Origin: Pseudarthrobacter sp. MM222 | GTDB taxonomy: Bacteria > Actinomycetota > Actinomycetes > Actinomycetales > Micrococcaceae | NCBI RefSeq assembly: GCF_947090775.1 | Contig: NZ_OX352321.1 | Coordinates: 3,038,001-3,102,000, forward strand | DNA: 64,000 nucleotides | Reading direction: 5' to 3' | Shown here: positions 1 through 10,670 of the stretch, piece by piece | How the letters are laid out: each line of letters begins with the position of its first letter | Position numbering within the stretch: position 1 is the stretch's first letter | Notes under the pieces: model-generated | The model's database searches: none | What the model was told of the DNA's origin: nothing | Seen by the model: the letters and a program-made list of their open reading frames with translations, nothing else | Translations under genes and position numbers: made by a program

Positions 1-974
<974 letters not shown>

Positions 975-1043
975 GTGAAGATGCTCCCAGTCTCAAGCTG
1001 CCGAATTCTGGCGTGTTTAGTCTACGGGAGAGACGCATGGCCG

Positions 1044-2294
1044 CTACGCCTGTTCCCTCACAGCGGATACCGCGCTGGTTGTCCTGGCGACGGCCTCCGC
1101 AAGCGCGGGCGCCAGATCCCCCGTGAGGGTTACGACCACCCGGTCCAGTTGGAGCCACTCTGCCATGAGCTGCAGCTCGGCGGCGAGTTCGACGGCGGTG
1201 TCCGCCGGCGCACCGGGCTCGGCGTGGGCGGCCCTCGCAAGGAGAAGGCCGCGGGCACGGTCGGCCTTGAGGTCTACCCGGGCGACCATCCCGTCCCGGA
1301 GCAGGAACGGCAGCACGTAGTAGCCGAAGCGGCGCTTCGGCTCGGGGGTATAGATCTCGATCCGGTAGTGGAAGCCGAACAGTGCCTCGAGCCGGCGGCG
1401 TTCAAAGACCAGCGAATCAAACGGGCTCACCAGTGCCCTGCCGGTCGCAGTGCGCGGCAGCTTCGCCTCGACGTGCCGGTAGAGCGGCTTGTCCCAGCCG
1501 GTGACCACGACCGGCCGTATCCGCCCGGCCTCGACGAGGTTCCCTACGGACACGGCGGCCGCTTTGAGCGGTACCCGGAAATAATCGGCGAAGCACCGGA
1601 CGGTGCCGATCCCGTGGGCTTGGGCGGCGGCGTCGATCAGCCGGTCCATCGCGGCTTCCGGATCCGCCCCGTTCCCGTCCGGGCCCTCCTGTTCCAGGGT
1701 CAGGACCTTGGCTGTCAGGGTGTAGCGGCGCTCGAAGGACTCGGTCCGGGAAGCCGAGGAAACCAGACCTTCCTCGAAGAGGTGCTCCAGGACCCTCTTG
1801 ACGACGTTCCAGTTCCAGCCCCAGTTGTCCTGTTGCTGGTCCTCAACGTGCCCGAGGCGGCCCGTGAGTTCCGCCGCGGTCATGGGCTTGCCAGCAGCGA
1901 GGACCTCCAGCACCCGCGACGCGATCCCGTTCCGCAGCTGCGGGTCCATGGCGTGTGCCCCCACCCACTTCCGGCGCTGCCACTGCACGAGGTCCTGGAA
2001 ATGGTCGGGCCGGATGAAGCTTGCCTCGTGCGCCCAGTACTCCATCATGCGGCGCGGATGCGTGCCAGCCATCCGGTCCAGGATGCCGCGGTCGTAGTTG
2101 CCCAGCCGCGAGAAGAACGGCAGGTAATGGCTCCTGGACAGCACGTTGACGGAATCGATCTGGACCAGGTGCAGGCGGGCAAAGGTACGGCCCACCGCCC
2201 GTGCACTCACGGGTCCGGCGGGCCGTACCTTGTCCAATCCCTGGGCTGCCAATGCGATCCGCCGGGCCTGGTTAAGGCTCAGCGATTCGTGCAC
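1044..2294 (-). CDS. YcaQ/AlkZ-like winged-helix DNA glycosylase family protein (HTH_42)
   Basis: This 416-residue protein belongs to the winged-helix family that includes E. coli YcaQ (interstrand crosslink glycosylase) and Streptomyces AlkZ. The segment QIDSVNVLSRSHY near residue 45 carries the QxD signature that is catalytic in YcaQ/AlkZ. It is followed by the EYWAHEASF block typical of the family and by a winged-helix region around residues 120-190. The likely role is excision of bulky or crosslinked bases. It lies between secA and hpf on the same strand, 32 nt from hpf's stop codon, so cotranscription is possible. Family assignment is firm, but the exact substrate cannot be read from sequence. 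Confidence 0.85.
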   Translation of the reverse strand: MHESLSLNQARRIALAAQGLDKVRPAGPVSARAVGRTFARLHLVQIDSVNVLSRSHYLPFFSRLGNYDRGILDRMAGTHPRRMMEYWAHEASFIRPDHFQDLVQWQRRKWVGAHAMDPQLRNGIASRVLEVLAAGKPMTAAELTGRLGHVEDQQQDNWGWNWNVVKRVLEHLFEEGLVSSASRTESFERRYTLTAKVLTLEQEGPDGNGADPEAAMDRLIDAAAQAHGIGTVRCFADYFRVPLKAAAVSVGNLVEAGRIRPVVVTGWDKPLYRHVEAKLPRTATGRALVSPFDSLVFERRRLEALFGFHYRIEIYTPEPKRRFGYYVLPFLLRDGMVARVDLKADRARGLLLARAAHAEPGAPADTAVELAAELQLMAEWLQLDRVVVTLTGDLAPALAEAVARTTSAVSAVREQA

Positions 2295-2326
2295 GTCGGT
2301 CCCTTCGTTGGATGGTCCGCACCAGT

Positions 2327-3052
2327 CTAGGTGCTGGCGGGCTCATCCTCGGAACGGTACGCGATGACCTTCGCTTCCAGTGGAGCCTCGCCCGGCTCGC
2401 AGGTCTGGTCAAGGGAGATCACGCCGTAGGTCCAGCCTTCGCGGCGGTAGACGACAGAGGGTGCCTTCGTCTCCTTGTCAACGAACAGATAGAAATCGTG
2501 ACCCACGAGCTCCATGTTGTCCACGGCGTCGTCCAGGGTCAGGGACGCTGCGGTGAAAACTTTGCGACGGATCAGCACCGGGGAGTCCCCGGCGGGAATG
2601 TCGTTCTCCACGTCATACGGCGACTTCACCGATTCAGTCGTCTGGGCCTCCTGCCGGCGGCTCGCTTCCTCGTAGAGGGGTGCGCTGGTGCTGGCCGGTT
2701 CCAGCGACGCCGTGGCTTCGCGCACCGCCACGGGGGTGTGCCGGCCGTGATGGACCTTTTTGCGGTCCTTCGCCCGGCGCAGGCGTTCAAGAAGCTTGTT
2801 GTAGGCAAGATCGAACGCGGCAAATTTGTCCGCGGCGCTGGCCTCGGCCCGGATCACGGGGCCGCGGCCCAGGACTGTCAGCTCGACAGTGAGCATCTCA
2901 TCGGTCTGGCGGGCCTTGGTCTCCTTGGAAACCTTCGCGTCTACCCTCTGGACCTTGTCCCCCAACGACGCAATCTTCGAGATCTTCTCGTCGGCATACT
3001 CGCGGAAGCGGTCTGAGACCGTCAAATTACGTCCGCTGATCATGAACTCCAT
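2327..3052 (-). CDS. hpf: Long-form ribosome hibernation promoting factor HPF
   Basis: Long HPF binds the 30S decoding region and dimerises 70S ribosomes into inactive 100S particles in stationary phase or stress. The 241-residue product begins MEFMISGRNLTVSD, the usual start of the S30AE domain (about residues 4-105). A variable linker follows, then the C-terminal dimerisation domain with FYLFVDKET and VVYRREGWTYGVI. The reading frame stays open to 3091, but the ATG at 3052 has GGAGG five nt upstream and matches family starts, so I use it. The 143-nt upstream gap before comF contains the predicted promoter side and a two-codon mini-ORF described separately. Confidence 0.95.
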   Translation of the reverse strand: MEFMISGRNLTVSDRFREYADEKISKIASLGDKVQRVDAKVSKETKARQTDEMLTVELTVLGRGPVIRAEASAADKFAAFDLAYNKLLERLRRAKDRKKVHHGRHTPVAVREATASLEPASTSAPLYEEASRRQEAQTTESVKSPYDVENDIPAGDSPVLIRRKVFTAASLTLDDAVDNMELVGHDFYLFVDKETKAPSVVYRREGWTYGVISLDQTCEPGEAPLEAKVIAYRSEDEPAST

Positions 3053-3177
3053 GGTGCCCTCCAAATGACTTCGGTGACACGACGGCGGCACTTCCCGGGG
3101 CTGTTCTGACTGACAGTCGAGCCCCTTTCCGAGCCGCTATCGACAGGTACATCTGTTCTTGGTACCCATCTCCGACG

Positions 3178-3194
3178 TTAGTTCATAGCCTCCT
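3178..3194 (-). other. Two-codon mini-ORF (ATG-AAC-stop) behind a consensus Shine-Dalgarno
   Basis: Directly after the comF stop the minus strand reads AGGAGG, two bases, then ATG AAC TAA. This would be translated as Met-Asn and stop. It lies in the putative hpf leader, about 130 nt before the hpf start. It could be chance, a remnant start, or a ribosome-stalling element. Only the sequence is seen; no function is established. Confidence 0.3.
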
Positions 3195-3195
3195 G

Positions 3196-4218
3196 TTATT
3201 CATCCTTTTTTGGTTTATTTTTTTCCTTGACACCCGCCTTCCCCGCCGCTGTGCGGTGACCGGCCGCAAAGTCGGACGCGACGGGCGGGCGTGTCGCAGC
3301 AAGGACCACGGCGCCCCGGACCAGCGCTCCGGCCAGCTGTAGGGCGCGGGCTGCCTCTGCAAGCGTGGCACCCGTCGTGAGCACGTCATCGATGATGATG
3401 ATGGGCTGCCCGCGCAGCTCCGGCGCCCGCGGCCCGCTCCGTACCCGCATCGAACCCCGCACCCGCTGCGACCGCGCACCACGGCCCAACCCTTTCTGCC
3501 CGCCGGGCAGGGACCCCACGGACCCCGTCAGCGCGCGGATCAGGAACCCGGGCGGGGACGGCGTAAGCGGCCGGGTCCCGGACCAGGCCGCCCTCCGCAG
3601 GACTCCCGCCTTCCGCAGCACGTCGACGACCCGAGGACCGGCGGGATCCTGCGGCCCGGAACTCCCGTCCCGGCTGAACCTCCTGAGCAGCACATGGACC
3701 GGGCTGAACCCCCGTTTCCGGAAGGCGCTGTTGCTCGTGGGCACCGGCACCAGCCAAACCCCTGCCGGCTCCCCCACCGCGGCGCCCACGGCCCCGCGGA
3801 GCGCCTGGGCCAGCACCCCGCCGAGCCGCATCTGGCCGTACCGTTTGAATGACAGCACCGCTTGCGCCAGCTCCGCGCGGTAAACGCCGGCGGCAACGAC
3901 CGGAAGCAGCACGGAGCCGTCCATGTCCATCAGCGCGGGGGCCTGCGCCTCGGCCCGGAACGGGTTCCGGGTCAGGAGCCGGATCTGACGCGTGCAGGTG
4001 GCACAGAGCACCAGATCCTCCGCCCCGCAACAGACACAACACACAGGAACAGCCAGGGCAAGCAGCTCAGCCGCTGCGGCCTCGGTCCGGTCCGCCAGCC
4101 GCGTCAGCCCGCGAGGATAGTCCCCTCGATGTTTCGACCCGCTGGATGCCGGCGGGGACAGGTCCGGATCGGCGGCATACCGGTGGGACTGCGTGCCCTT
4201 GTGCCTGTGCCTCGTCAT
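3196..4218 (-). CDS. ComF family phosphoribosyltransferase-like protein
   Basis: ComF proteins carry a type I phosphoribosyltransferase fold and are linked to DNA uptake in competent bacteria, although most actinobacterial copies have no tested role. This 340-residue protein has a CxxC-type zinc region near residues 60-75 (CCVCCG, CATC). The PRPP-binding loop IIIIDDVLTTGATL lies near residue 275. Between them is the QKGLxRxxRxxRVRGS block of the family, preceded by an extra proline-rich stretch of roughly 30 residues. The first 45 residues are low-complexity and may not be translated. The gene sits between lpqB and hpf, as in other Actinobacteria. Confidence 0.88.
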   Translation of the reverse strand: MTRHRHKGTQSHRYAADPDLSPPASSGSKHRGDYPRGLTRLADRTEAAAAELLALAVPVCCVCCGAEDLVLCATCTRQIRLLTRNPFRAEAQAPALMDMDGSVLLPVVAAGVYRAELAQAVLSFKRYGQMRLGGVLAQALRGAVGAAVGEPAGVWLVPVPTSNSAFRKRGFSPVHVLLRRFSRDGSSGPQDPAGPRVVDVLRKAGVLRRAAWSGTRPLTPSPPGFLIRALTGSVGSLPGGQKGLGRGARSQRVRGSMRVRSGPRAPELRGQPIIIIDDVLTTGATLAEAARALQLAGALVRGAVVLAATRPPVASDFAAGHRTAAGKAGVKEKNKPKKDE

Positions 4219-4346
4219 GGTTCAAGGTTGACGCGGCACGGCCAACATCGACACCAGCCAGCAGGTTATGTGCACAACAGGGTCAGGTGCCCAACGCTGT
4301 CGTGCCGGAAGAGCGGACAGGCCGACATCGGGCCTCCGACTTGGGT

Positions 4347-6068
4347 TCAGCCGGGGAAGGCCGGATCGACAGGACCCTTGAGCTGGGGCGACCAGCCGTT
4401 GCCGAGCCGCTGGAAGATGCCTTCGGCGGACTGCGCGTAGATCTCCTCCGGGCCGTTGCCGGCGCTGAGGGCTGTGAGCCCCGGCCAGGGCGCAAGCAGC
4501 TCCGGCTGGGCGGACGTCAGGGACAACAGCTCGGGGATCACGGTTTCGCTCGCCGAGCCCTTCAGAACGGCCACGGTGGCGTCGTCGACCCAGACCCCTT
4601 GGTCGGGGTCGCGGGCCGTCAGGAGGGTCATCGGTGCGGTCAGGTCCCGGGGCGTGCCGTCAGCGGCCCGGATGATGCCAGTCACTTGGACTTTGGTCTT
4701 GCCGTTCTGCTCCGAAATTACCAGCGCCCGTGCGCCCTCACGGGACACCCGGAACTCCTTGACGGTGCGGCCGGCCAGCCAGCTTGGCGCCAGCGAGACG
4801 GTCGGTACGGGAGCACCTTCGGCCAATCCGACGGGCCGGTAGGCAACGACTTCGGTAGCGCCGCTGGCTCCCGGACCGGCGGTCCACACCCAGTCGTACC
4901 GGCCGAAGGAGGGCCGGGACAAGGTAGCTCGGGTCGTCAGCGCCCGTGCGGCCTGACCGGGCACGATCGAGTAGAGGGTGGTCCGGCCGGCATTGAGGAA
5001 GGCCGCGGATTGCGAGACGGGCGACTCCGCCGGGGCCCGGGGGGCAAGGGCTGCCACGGACTGGATATCCGGAAGAGGTGACACCCTGTTGTTCTCGTAC
5101 CGGACCAGCTCGTTGTTGCTGACCGCGATCTGGTGGGCCGGGATGTTCTTCTCGCGGATCGGCGCCAGCACGGATCCGTTGTCCTCGACGCGGACGAGGT
5201 CCTGGTTGGCCCGGAGTTCAACGTTGATGACGTCGGGCTGGCTCCGGAATGTCAGGGCCAGCTGCGTCTGCATCCGCAGCCTGTCCTCGTTGGAGGCTTC
5301 CACGAGGTCCTTGGCGGTGAGATCCACCTGGGCTGCACCGGAGACCACGGGGACCGACTCCCGGGCCAGTTTGATGCCCGAAGGGAAGGCGCTCACGACG
5401 GCGCCCTTGAGATAGGGGGCGGGCCCGCCGAGGAGGGCGCTGGTCATGGACTTGACGGTCTTCTTTTTGATGAACCAGCGGACATCGGGGACAGCGTAGG
5501 TGAAGGTGGGATCGTAAAAGTAGATCGGGTAGGCACCGTAGATGACTTTGAACGTCTCTTCCGGGATGGCGGTGCCGTCCGGGATTTCCGAGATCCTCCA
5601 TTCACCGTCGACCTGCGTCAAGGTCGCGGGAATGTTTTCGGTGGTCCCCGGAGGAAGCTGGGTGGCAACGCCGTCGGCGTCCACGGAGTAAGCCACGTCA
5701 AGTTCGTAGTTGAAGACGTTTTCGACCCCGGTGGGCACCACCCGCGCGGACCGGAAGACGAGGACCCGCTGGTCCGGTTTCCAGGAGACGGACGAGGCCT
5801 GGGTGAGGTACTGGCGGGCGACCGCGTAGTCGTCCTCGTAACCGCTGCCGGCCAGGTAGAAGTCCTCGATCACGGCCTCGGGTCCGGCGCCGGAGCGGGG
5901 AGCGGACGGGAAGAACACGGGAGCGTTATTGGGGTTGCCGGCGCTCTCGTCGGTGCTCTTGCCGACCGGCCCGGAGCGCGGAATCTGGGCGCAGGACGTC
6001 AGCATCAAAAGGACGACGGCCAGCAGGGCGGCGCACGCCTTCCTGACCTTGCTCGAGGAGACCCTCAT
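4347..6068 (-). CDS. lpqB: LpqB lipoprotein, MtrAB accessory protein
   Basis: LpqB is a secreted lipoprotein that interacts with the extracellular part of MtrB and tunes MtrA signalling in mycobacteria. The 573-residue product has a lipoprotein signal with lipobox LTSC (Cys26). An N-terminal and GerMN-type domain region spans about residues 50-330, and a C-terminal beta-propeller-like region follows. Its start overlaps the mtrB stop by 4 nt (ATGA, 6065-6068), so translation is coupled. The order mtrA-mtrB-lpqB is conserved in Actinobacteria, which supports the name. Confidence 0.94.
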   Translation of the reverse strand: MRVSSSKVRKACAALLAVVLLMLTSCAQIPRSGPVGKSTDESAGNPNNAPVFFPSAPRSGAGPEAVIEDFYLAGSGYEDDYAVARQYLTQASSVSWKPDQRVLVFRSARVVPTGVENVFNYELDVAYSVDADGVATQLPPGTTENIPATLTQVDGEWRISEIPDGTAIPEETFKVIYGAYPIYFYDPTFTYAVPDVRWFIKKKTVKSMTSALLGGPAPYLKGAVVSAFPSGIKLARESVPVVSGAAQVDLTAKDLVEASNEDRLRMQTQLALTFRSQPDVINVELRANQDLVRVEDNGSVLAPIREKNIPAHQIAVSNNELVRYENNRVSPLPDIQSVAALAPRAPAESPVSQSAAFLNAGRTTLYSIVPGQAARALTTRATLSRPSFGRYDWVWTAGPGASGATEVVAYRPVGLAEGAPVPTVSLAPSWLAGRTVKEFRVSREGARALVISEQNGKTKVQVTGIIRAADGTPRDLTAPMTLLTARDPDQGVWVDDATVAVLKGSASETVIPELLSLTSAQPELLAPWPGLTALSAGNGPEEIYAQSAEGIFQRLGNGWSPQLKGPVDPAFPG

Positions 6069-8068
6069 GACTCCCCCTTGCTTCCGTCATCACTGCCGCC
6101 GGCGCGGGGCACGGTTCCCGGCTCGGCAGCCTTGCCCTCCGGAACGGGCGAGGGGTCCAGCAGCACCATGGTGCGCTGGGGTCCGGAACCGGGCAGTCCG
6201 ACGTCGGCCGGTTCGAGCTGGAGCGGCGATCGGGTGATGGTCTCGCCCTGGCGCAGCGAAAGGGTCAGCCGGAAGTTGGACCCGTTGCCCTTGTCCCCCC
6301 ACGCCTGCAGCCACCCGTTGTGGAGCTTGGTGTCCTCGGCGGCAATGGACAGGCCCAGGCCGCTGCCTCCCGTGGTCCGGGCCCGGGCCGGATCGGCGCG
6401 CCAGAACCGGTCGAAGACGCGGGCGGCCTCGGCGGCGCCCATGCCGATGCCGTGGTCTCGGACGGCCACTGCCACGGCGGTGCCGTTGGCCGCCACGGAC
6501 ACGTTGACCGGGCGGCCCTCGCCGTGTTCCAGGGCGTTCAGGATGAGGTTGCGCAGGATCCGGTCGATCCGGCGGTCGTCCATCTCCACGATGATGCTGC
6601 CCTCGGGGGCGTTGAGGGTGACCTCGGAGCCGTACCCGGCCGCGACGGGGGCCACGCCTTCAATTACGTGGGTGATGAGCTGGACGATGTCGGTGGGCTC
6701 GGCGTCGAGCGTTGCCACCCCGGCGTCGAAGCGGGAAATTTCCAGCAGGTCCGCGAGCAGTGACTGGAAGCGTTCCACCTGGTTGTAGAGGAGTTCCGCG
6801 GAGCGTTTATTGATGGGGTCGAAATCCTCACGCGCATCGTAGAGCACCTCCGCGGCCATCCGCACCGTGGTGAGCGGCGTGCGCAGCTCATGGGAAACGT
6901 CGGAGACGAACCGCTGCTGCATCTGGGAGAGGGTGGCGAGCTGCGTGATCTGTTCCTGGAGGCTGGCGGCCATGTGGTTGAACGAAGCGCCGAGCCGTGC
7001 CACCTCGTCCTCGCCCTTGACCACCATGCGCTCCTGCAGTTGCCCGGCGGCCAGCTTTTCGGACACGACGGCGGCATGGCTGACGGGGCTCACGACGTTG
7101 CGGGTCACGTACCAGGCGACGGCGCCGATCATGAGCACCAGCGCCGCGCCGCCGGCCAGCAGGACGTTCTGGATCTCGTCGAGGGTCTTCTGTGCCGTGT
7201 TGAGGTCGTAGATGAGGTAGAGCTCGTAGACGGTGCCGTTGAAGGTGACCTTGTTGCCCACCGCGATGCCGGGACGGTCCTCGGTTCCCACCGGGAATTC
7301 CGTGGAGGCCCAGAACTGCTCCTTGCCGGAATCCTGCACGGCCTTGCGCAGCTCCGGCGGAATGACGCTGATGGTCAGCTGGTCCGAGGCCCGGGATTCC
7401 ACCCACCGGTTGCGGGGCTTGGTCTGTTCGGGCATGGCTTCGAAGACGTACCGGCGCTGGATCACGGAGCCGCGGCCCTCGACAGCGTTCAGGGTGTCAT
7501 AGACGAGCGTGATGACGCTGGACTGGTCGGTGACCTGGGCGCCGTCGAACGTGTCCTGGACCTGCTTCACGTTGTAGCGCGTCTCGGACTCCGCCTGGGC
7601 GAGGCGTTCCTGGAAAAGATTATTGGCGATCTGGTTGGAGAGGTACGCGCCTACCACGGCAAACGAGCTGATGGCGAGCATCAGCGTCGTAAGTACCGTG
7701 CGGAACTGCATCGAGCGGCGCCATTTGCGGTGCAGGGTCCGCAGCAGGTAACGGATGCCCGGCAGCAGCCGGGAGGCCCCGGTCCGCACCAGGCGCGCGA
7801 CGCGGACCGCCATGATCAAGGCACGGCGCAGCCAGATCCTGGTGCGGAAGCGGATCAGGTGCCAGCCCGCCGGTCCAGGGCGCTGGTCGCCCGGCTCCGG
7901 CTCAAGCTCCGGCTCAAGCTCCGGCTTCGGCTCCGGCTCCGGCTCAAGCTCCTGGGTGGCATGTTGGGAGCGGGCTTGTTCAGTGGCCTGCGCCAGCAGG
8001 GTGTGTTCCGAGGTTGCCCCGGGCTGGCCGTCCGAGGGCTCAGGAACCTGCTTTGTAGCCGACACCAC
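6065..8068 (-). CDS. mtrB: MtrB sensor histidine kinase
   Basis: MtrB is the membrane sensor kinase that phosphorylates MtrA and controls cell-wall and division genes in Actinobacteria. The 667-residue protein has two membrane segments (about 124-145 and 302-321) around an extracellular sensor domain. A HAMP domain (about 322-375), the phosphoacceptor His393 in [11 protein letters not shown], and N, G1 and G2 boxes ([27 protein letters not shown]) follow. The GTG start at 8068 lies inside mtrA, giving a 29-nt overlap. Residues about 40-60 form a Glu-Pro/Glu-Leu repeat encoded by a hexanucleotide repeat. The C-terminal 60 residues are low-complexity. Confidence 0.95.
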   Translation of the reverse strand: MVSATKQVPEPSDGQPGATSEHTLLAQATEQARSQHATQELEPEPEPKPELEPELEPEPGDQRPGPAGWHLIRFRTRIWLRRALIMAVRVARLVRTGASRLLPGIRYLLRTLHRKWRRSMQFRTVLTTLMLAISSFAVVGAYLSNQIANNLFQERLAQAESETRYNVKQVQDTFDGAQVTDQSSVITLVYDTLNAVEGRGSVIQRRYVFEAMPEQTKPRNRWVESRASDQLTISVIPPELRKAVQDSGKEQFWASTEFPVGTEDRPGIAVGNKVTFNGTVYELYLIYDLNTAQKTLDEIQNVLLAGGAALVLMIGAVAWYVTRNVVSPVSHAAVVSEKLAAGQLQERMVVKGEDEVARLGASFNHMAASLQEQITQLATLSQMQQRFVSDVSHELRTPLTTVRMAAEVLYDAREDFDPINKRSAELLYNQVERFQSLLADLLEISRFDAGVATLDAEPTDIVQLITHVIEGVAPVAAGYGSEVTLNAPEGSIIVEMDDRRIDRILRNLILNALEHGEGRPVNVSVAANGTAVAVAVRDHGIGMGAAEAARVFDRFWRADPARARTTGGSGLGLSIAAEDTKLHNGWLQAWGDKGNGSNFRLTLSLRQGETITRSPLQLEPADVGLPGSGPQRTMVLLDPSPVPEGKAAEPGTVPRAGGSDDGSKGES
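7892..7953 (-). repeat. Hexanucleotide tandem repeat encoding Glu-Pro/Glu-Leu in MtrB
   Basis: About ten near-identical 6-nt units (CTCCGG or CTCAAG on the plus strand) encode an alternating EP/EL/KP stretch in the cytoplasmic N-terminal tail of MtrB. Because the unit is a multiple of three, changes in copy number would keep the reading frame. Repeat-length variation between strains is therefore plausible but not shown. Confidence 0.8.
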
Positions 8069-8714
8069 GGACCGTCAATACAACTTCGGGGGCTTCCGGG
8101 TCACGTTCGATCTTTGACCGAAGCCGCTGGACGTGGACGTTGACCAACCGGGTGTCAGCGGCGTGACGGTAGCCCCAGACCTGCTCCAGTAGGAGTTCCC
8201 GGGTGAAGACCTGCCAGGGCTTGCGGGCCAGCGCCACCAGGAGGTCGAATTCCAGCGGCGTGAGCGAGATCCGTTCGCTGCCGCGGCTGACCAGGTGGCC
8301 GGCGACGTCGATGGTGACATCCGCGATGCGCAGGGTTTCCGGCGCTTTCTGGTCGCCGGGGCGAAGCCGGGCCCGGACCCGGGCCACGAGTTCCGCGGGC
8401 TTGAAAGGTTTGGGTACGTAGTCATCGGCGCCGGACTCCAGCCCCCGGACCACGTCCGAGGTGTCCGATTTCGCCGTCAGCATTACGATCGGGACATCCG
8501 ATTCGGCACGGATCTGCCGGCACACTTCGATACCGTCCATGCCCGGGAGCATGAGGTCGAGCAGCACCAGATCGGGCTTCGACGCACGGAAGACTTCGAG
8601 CGCCTGCGCGCCGTCGGCGCAAAAAACGGGTTCAAAGCCATCATTGCGCAACACAATGCCGATCATCTCGGCGAGCGCCTCGTCATCGTCCACTACCAGA
8701 ATGCGTGCCTTCAT
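8040..8714 (-). CDS. mtrA: MtrA OmpR-family response regulator
   Basis: MtrA is the DNA-binding partner of MtrB. The 224-residue product has a receiver domain with acidic residues at D9-D11, phosphoacceptor D53 (LLDLMLPG) and switch lysine K102 (PKPF). A C-terminal winged helix follows, with TPLEFDLL and VWGY..DTRLVNVHVQRLRSKIE. The frame is open up to 8900, but the ATG at 8714 gives the MKARILVVDDD start shared by the family and has GGGG about 10 nt upstream. The length is close to the 228 residues of M. tuberculosis MtrA. It is divergent from the DUF4166 gene with a 178-nt gap. Confidence 0.96.
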   Translation of the reverse strand: MKARILVVDDDEALAEMIGIVLRNDGFEPVFCADGAQALEVFRASKPDLVLLDLMLPGMDGIEVCRQIRAESDVPIVMLTAKSDTSDVVRGLESGADDYVPKPFKPAELVARVRARLRPGDQKAPETLRIADVTIDVAGHLVSRGSERISLTPLEFDLLVALARKPWQVFTRELLLEQVWGYRHAADTRLVNVHVQRLRSKIERDPEAPEVVLTVRGVGYKAGS

Positions 8715-8892
8715 AGTTATATATTCCCCTATTGAATTGGCTTTGTCGTATTGAGCGCTTTCCGGGCATGGCGCGGAGGCATTGTCCGCGGCCGGACCCG
8801 GGGCCGCACGTGGTCCCGCTGTGACAACCTGCCGCCAGTCCTGCATGCTGTGCACAAGGCACCATTCCGGCCAGGACCCGCAGGAGGCTCCC

Positions 8893-9606
8893 GTGACCAC
8901 ACCGATTTATCTGCTTGCCCTGGGGGATTCGTTTTCCAGGCTGCAACCCCAGCTGCAGGAATATTTCTCCCTCACCCCGGGATCCGGCCATTTCGGCGTC
9001 GGCGAGGGCGTCTTTGACGTGGTGGGTTGTCCGCAGCCCTGGCTGCGCCCGCTCCTGCGCCTCACCAGCGGGGAGCAAGCCTTCTTCCCGGAGTACGGCG
9101 AGCGCATCCCGTTCCGGATCGAAAACCATGCGCACCTGGATCCGTTCGGACGCCCGAGCCTGACGGCCCGCCGTGAGATTTTCTTCCCCGGCACCACGCG
9201 GTTGTTCTCCGACACCACAAGTTTCGAGAACACGGGCAGCAGGCGCGGACTCGTCGATTACGTCGGCCGGTACCGCAGGCTCGCGACGGACCTCAACCTC
9301 AGCGTGACCGACGACGGCCGTCTCCGGGGCGTCTCGGAGGCGTCGCGGCTGTTCCTCGGGCCGCTTCGGATCCCCCTGCCCCAGGCCTTCGACGCCAAGG
9401 CCTACGCCGAACAGTGGTGGGAGCCGCAGGAAAACGGCCAGGGCAGGCACCGGATCCAGGTCAAAGTGATCCAGCCGCAGCTGGGCCTGGTGCTGGTCTA
9501 TGCGGGGCACTTCGACTACCGGCTCGAACCCTACCCCGGCGGCACCACAGTCCCGGGCCACCTGCCCGGCCATGCCCGGCCGGACCGCTGGGAACACCGG
9601 GTCTGA
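8893..9606 (+). CDS. DUF4166 domain protein
   Basis: The 237-residue product starts V/M-TTPIYLLALGDSFSRL and matches what I recall of the DUF4166 family, a group without established biochemistry that often occurs alone or fused to oxidoreductase-like proteins. The pattern of conserved short segments (LGDSFxxL near the start, FGxGxFxV, the REIFFP strand) supports the family. I chose the GTG at 8893 because GGAGG lies 5-6 nt upstream. The upstream open frame (from 8782) would overlap the mtrA promoter region. It lies head-to-head with mtrA and convergent with the MetE-like gene. No signal peptide or membrane span is visible. Confidence 0.75.
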   Translation: MTTPIYLLALGDSFSRLQPQLQEYFSLTPGSGHFGVGEGVFDVVGCPQPWLRPLLRLTSGEQAFFPEYGERIPFRIENHAHLDPFGRPSLTARREIFFPGTTRLFSDTTSFENTGSRRGLVDYVGRYRRLATDLNLSVTDDGRLRGVSEASRLFLGPLRIPLPQAFDAKAYAEQWWEPQENGQGRHRIQVKVIQPQLGLVLVYAGHFDYRLEPYPGGTTVPGHLPGHARPDRWEHRV

Positions 9607-9625
9607 GTCCCGGCGCGGGTTGCCC

Positions 9626-10669
9626 TTAGCCAAGGGCGAGCTGGTTGAGTCCATCCGCGACCTGGGTCAGCCGGGTCAGCACCGCCGTCGCGGACGACGG
9701 CGAATGCCGCGCCAGCCCCTCCGCCGGGGTTACCCGCAGTGCGCCAAGCGTGGACGCCGGCAGCCCGAGCTGGCGCCAGGGGCGCCAGACCGTTTCGACG
9801 GCGTCGGCGACGCGCGGCAGCGTCGCCGAGGGCGAGCCCACGTCCAGCGCACCGGCCCACAGCCGCCTGCCCGCCTCCACCGCTCCGGCCAGCTGCTCCC
9901 ACTGGCGCGAGGTCAGGGCGCGCAGCGGAACAGCGATCCCGTCCGCCCCGGAGGCCAGGATCCGATCAAAGGGTGCCTCGATTTCCGGGACCGCGACGAC
10001 GATTTCGACGGCGCCGGCGGCGCGCAGCGCCTCGACGAGCAACTGCCAGGAGTCGGTGGCCTCCTGGCCGGGGACGGAGCGCAGGGTGCGGTAGCCGCTG
10101 GACGTGGGGATGGTGCCGGCCAGGACAGAGGCGATCTCCGGCTCGTCGATCTGTACCACGATCCGCGCCCCGGGCGCCGCCGCGGCCACTCGTTGCAGAT
10201 AACTGCCGGCTCCGGCGGCCAGCGAGGAGGCGATGTCGCGGCGGGCACCGTAATCGATCAGCGCGCGCTCCCCGTTGTGCAGGTGCAGGCCCGCGGCAAG
10301 GCTCAGCGGGCCGCGCAGCTGCACTTTGAGGTCCCCGGCGGGGCTATCCTCGGCGCCAATCACGTCGGCGAGGACGTTGATATCGGTGGAGAGTGCTGAG
10401 CGCGCCCGCATCAGGTCCTTGCCTGGGCGGTCCACGATCCGCCAGCCGTAGGGCTGAACGTCCACGGCAAGTTCGACGAGGAGCGAGGCCGTCCGGCCGA
10501 GGGCGTCTGAGCCGACCCCGCGGTCCGGTAGTTCGGCCAGGAAGGGCAGGTGGGGGCTGCCGAGTTCGCCGCGGACGATCCGGGTGGTTTCGACGGGGTC
10601 TTCGCCGGGCCACGGGCCGAGCGCCGTCGCCGTGACCTGGCCGGGATCGGGAAGCGTGGAGGCTGCCAT
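9626..10669 (-). CDS. MetE-like TIM-barrel protein without cysteine zinc ligands
   Basis: This 347-residue protein has the fold pattern of the C-terminal domain of cobalamin-independent methionine synthase (Meth_synt_2). Related short proteins are usually annotated as methionine synthase in Actinobacteria. Genuine MetE uses His, Cys, Glu and Cys to bind zinc. This sequence contains no cysteine at all. The block that would carry the last ligand reads TPAEGL where MetE has a PDCGL-like motif. Homocysteine activation by the normal chemistry is therefore unlikely. It begins one base after the chorismate mutase stop codon, so the two are translated as a pair. True function is unknown. Confidence 0.7.
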   Translation of the reverse strand: MAASTLPDPGQVTATALGPWPGEDPVETTRIVRGELGSPHLPFLAELPDRGVGSDALGRTASLLVELAVDVQPYGWRIVDRPGKDLMRARSALSTDINVLADVIGAEDSPAGDLKVQLRGPLSLAAGLHLHNGERALIDYGARRDIASSLAAGAGSYLQRVAAAAPGARIVVQIDEPEIASVLAGTIPTSSGYRTLRSVPGQEATDSWQLLVEALRAAGAVEIVVAVPEIEAPFDRILASGADGIAVPLRALTSRQWEQLAGAVEAGRRLWAGALDVGSPSATLPRVADAVETVWRPWRQLGLPASTLGALRVTPAEGLARHSPSSATAVLTRLTQVADGLNQLALG

Positions 10670-10670
10670 C

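Noticed and set aside
975..2330. 451-codon plus-strand open frame
   Set aside because: Shadow of the YcaQ-like gene; its product has no recognisable domain and is compositionally odd.
5133..6788. 551-codon plus-strand open frame across lpqB and mtrB
   Set aside because: Spans two coupled genes on the other strand and matches nothing.
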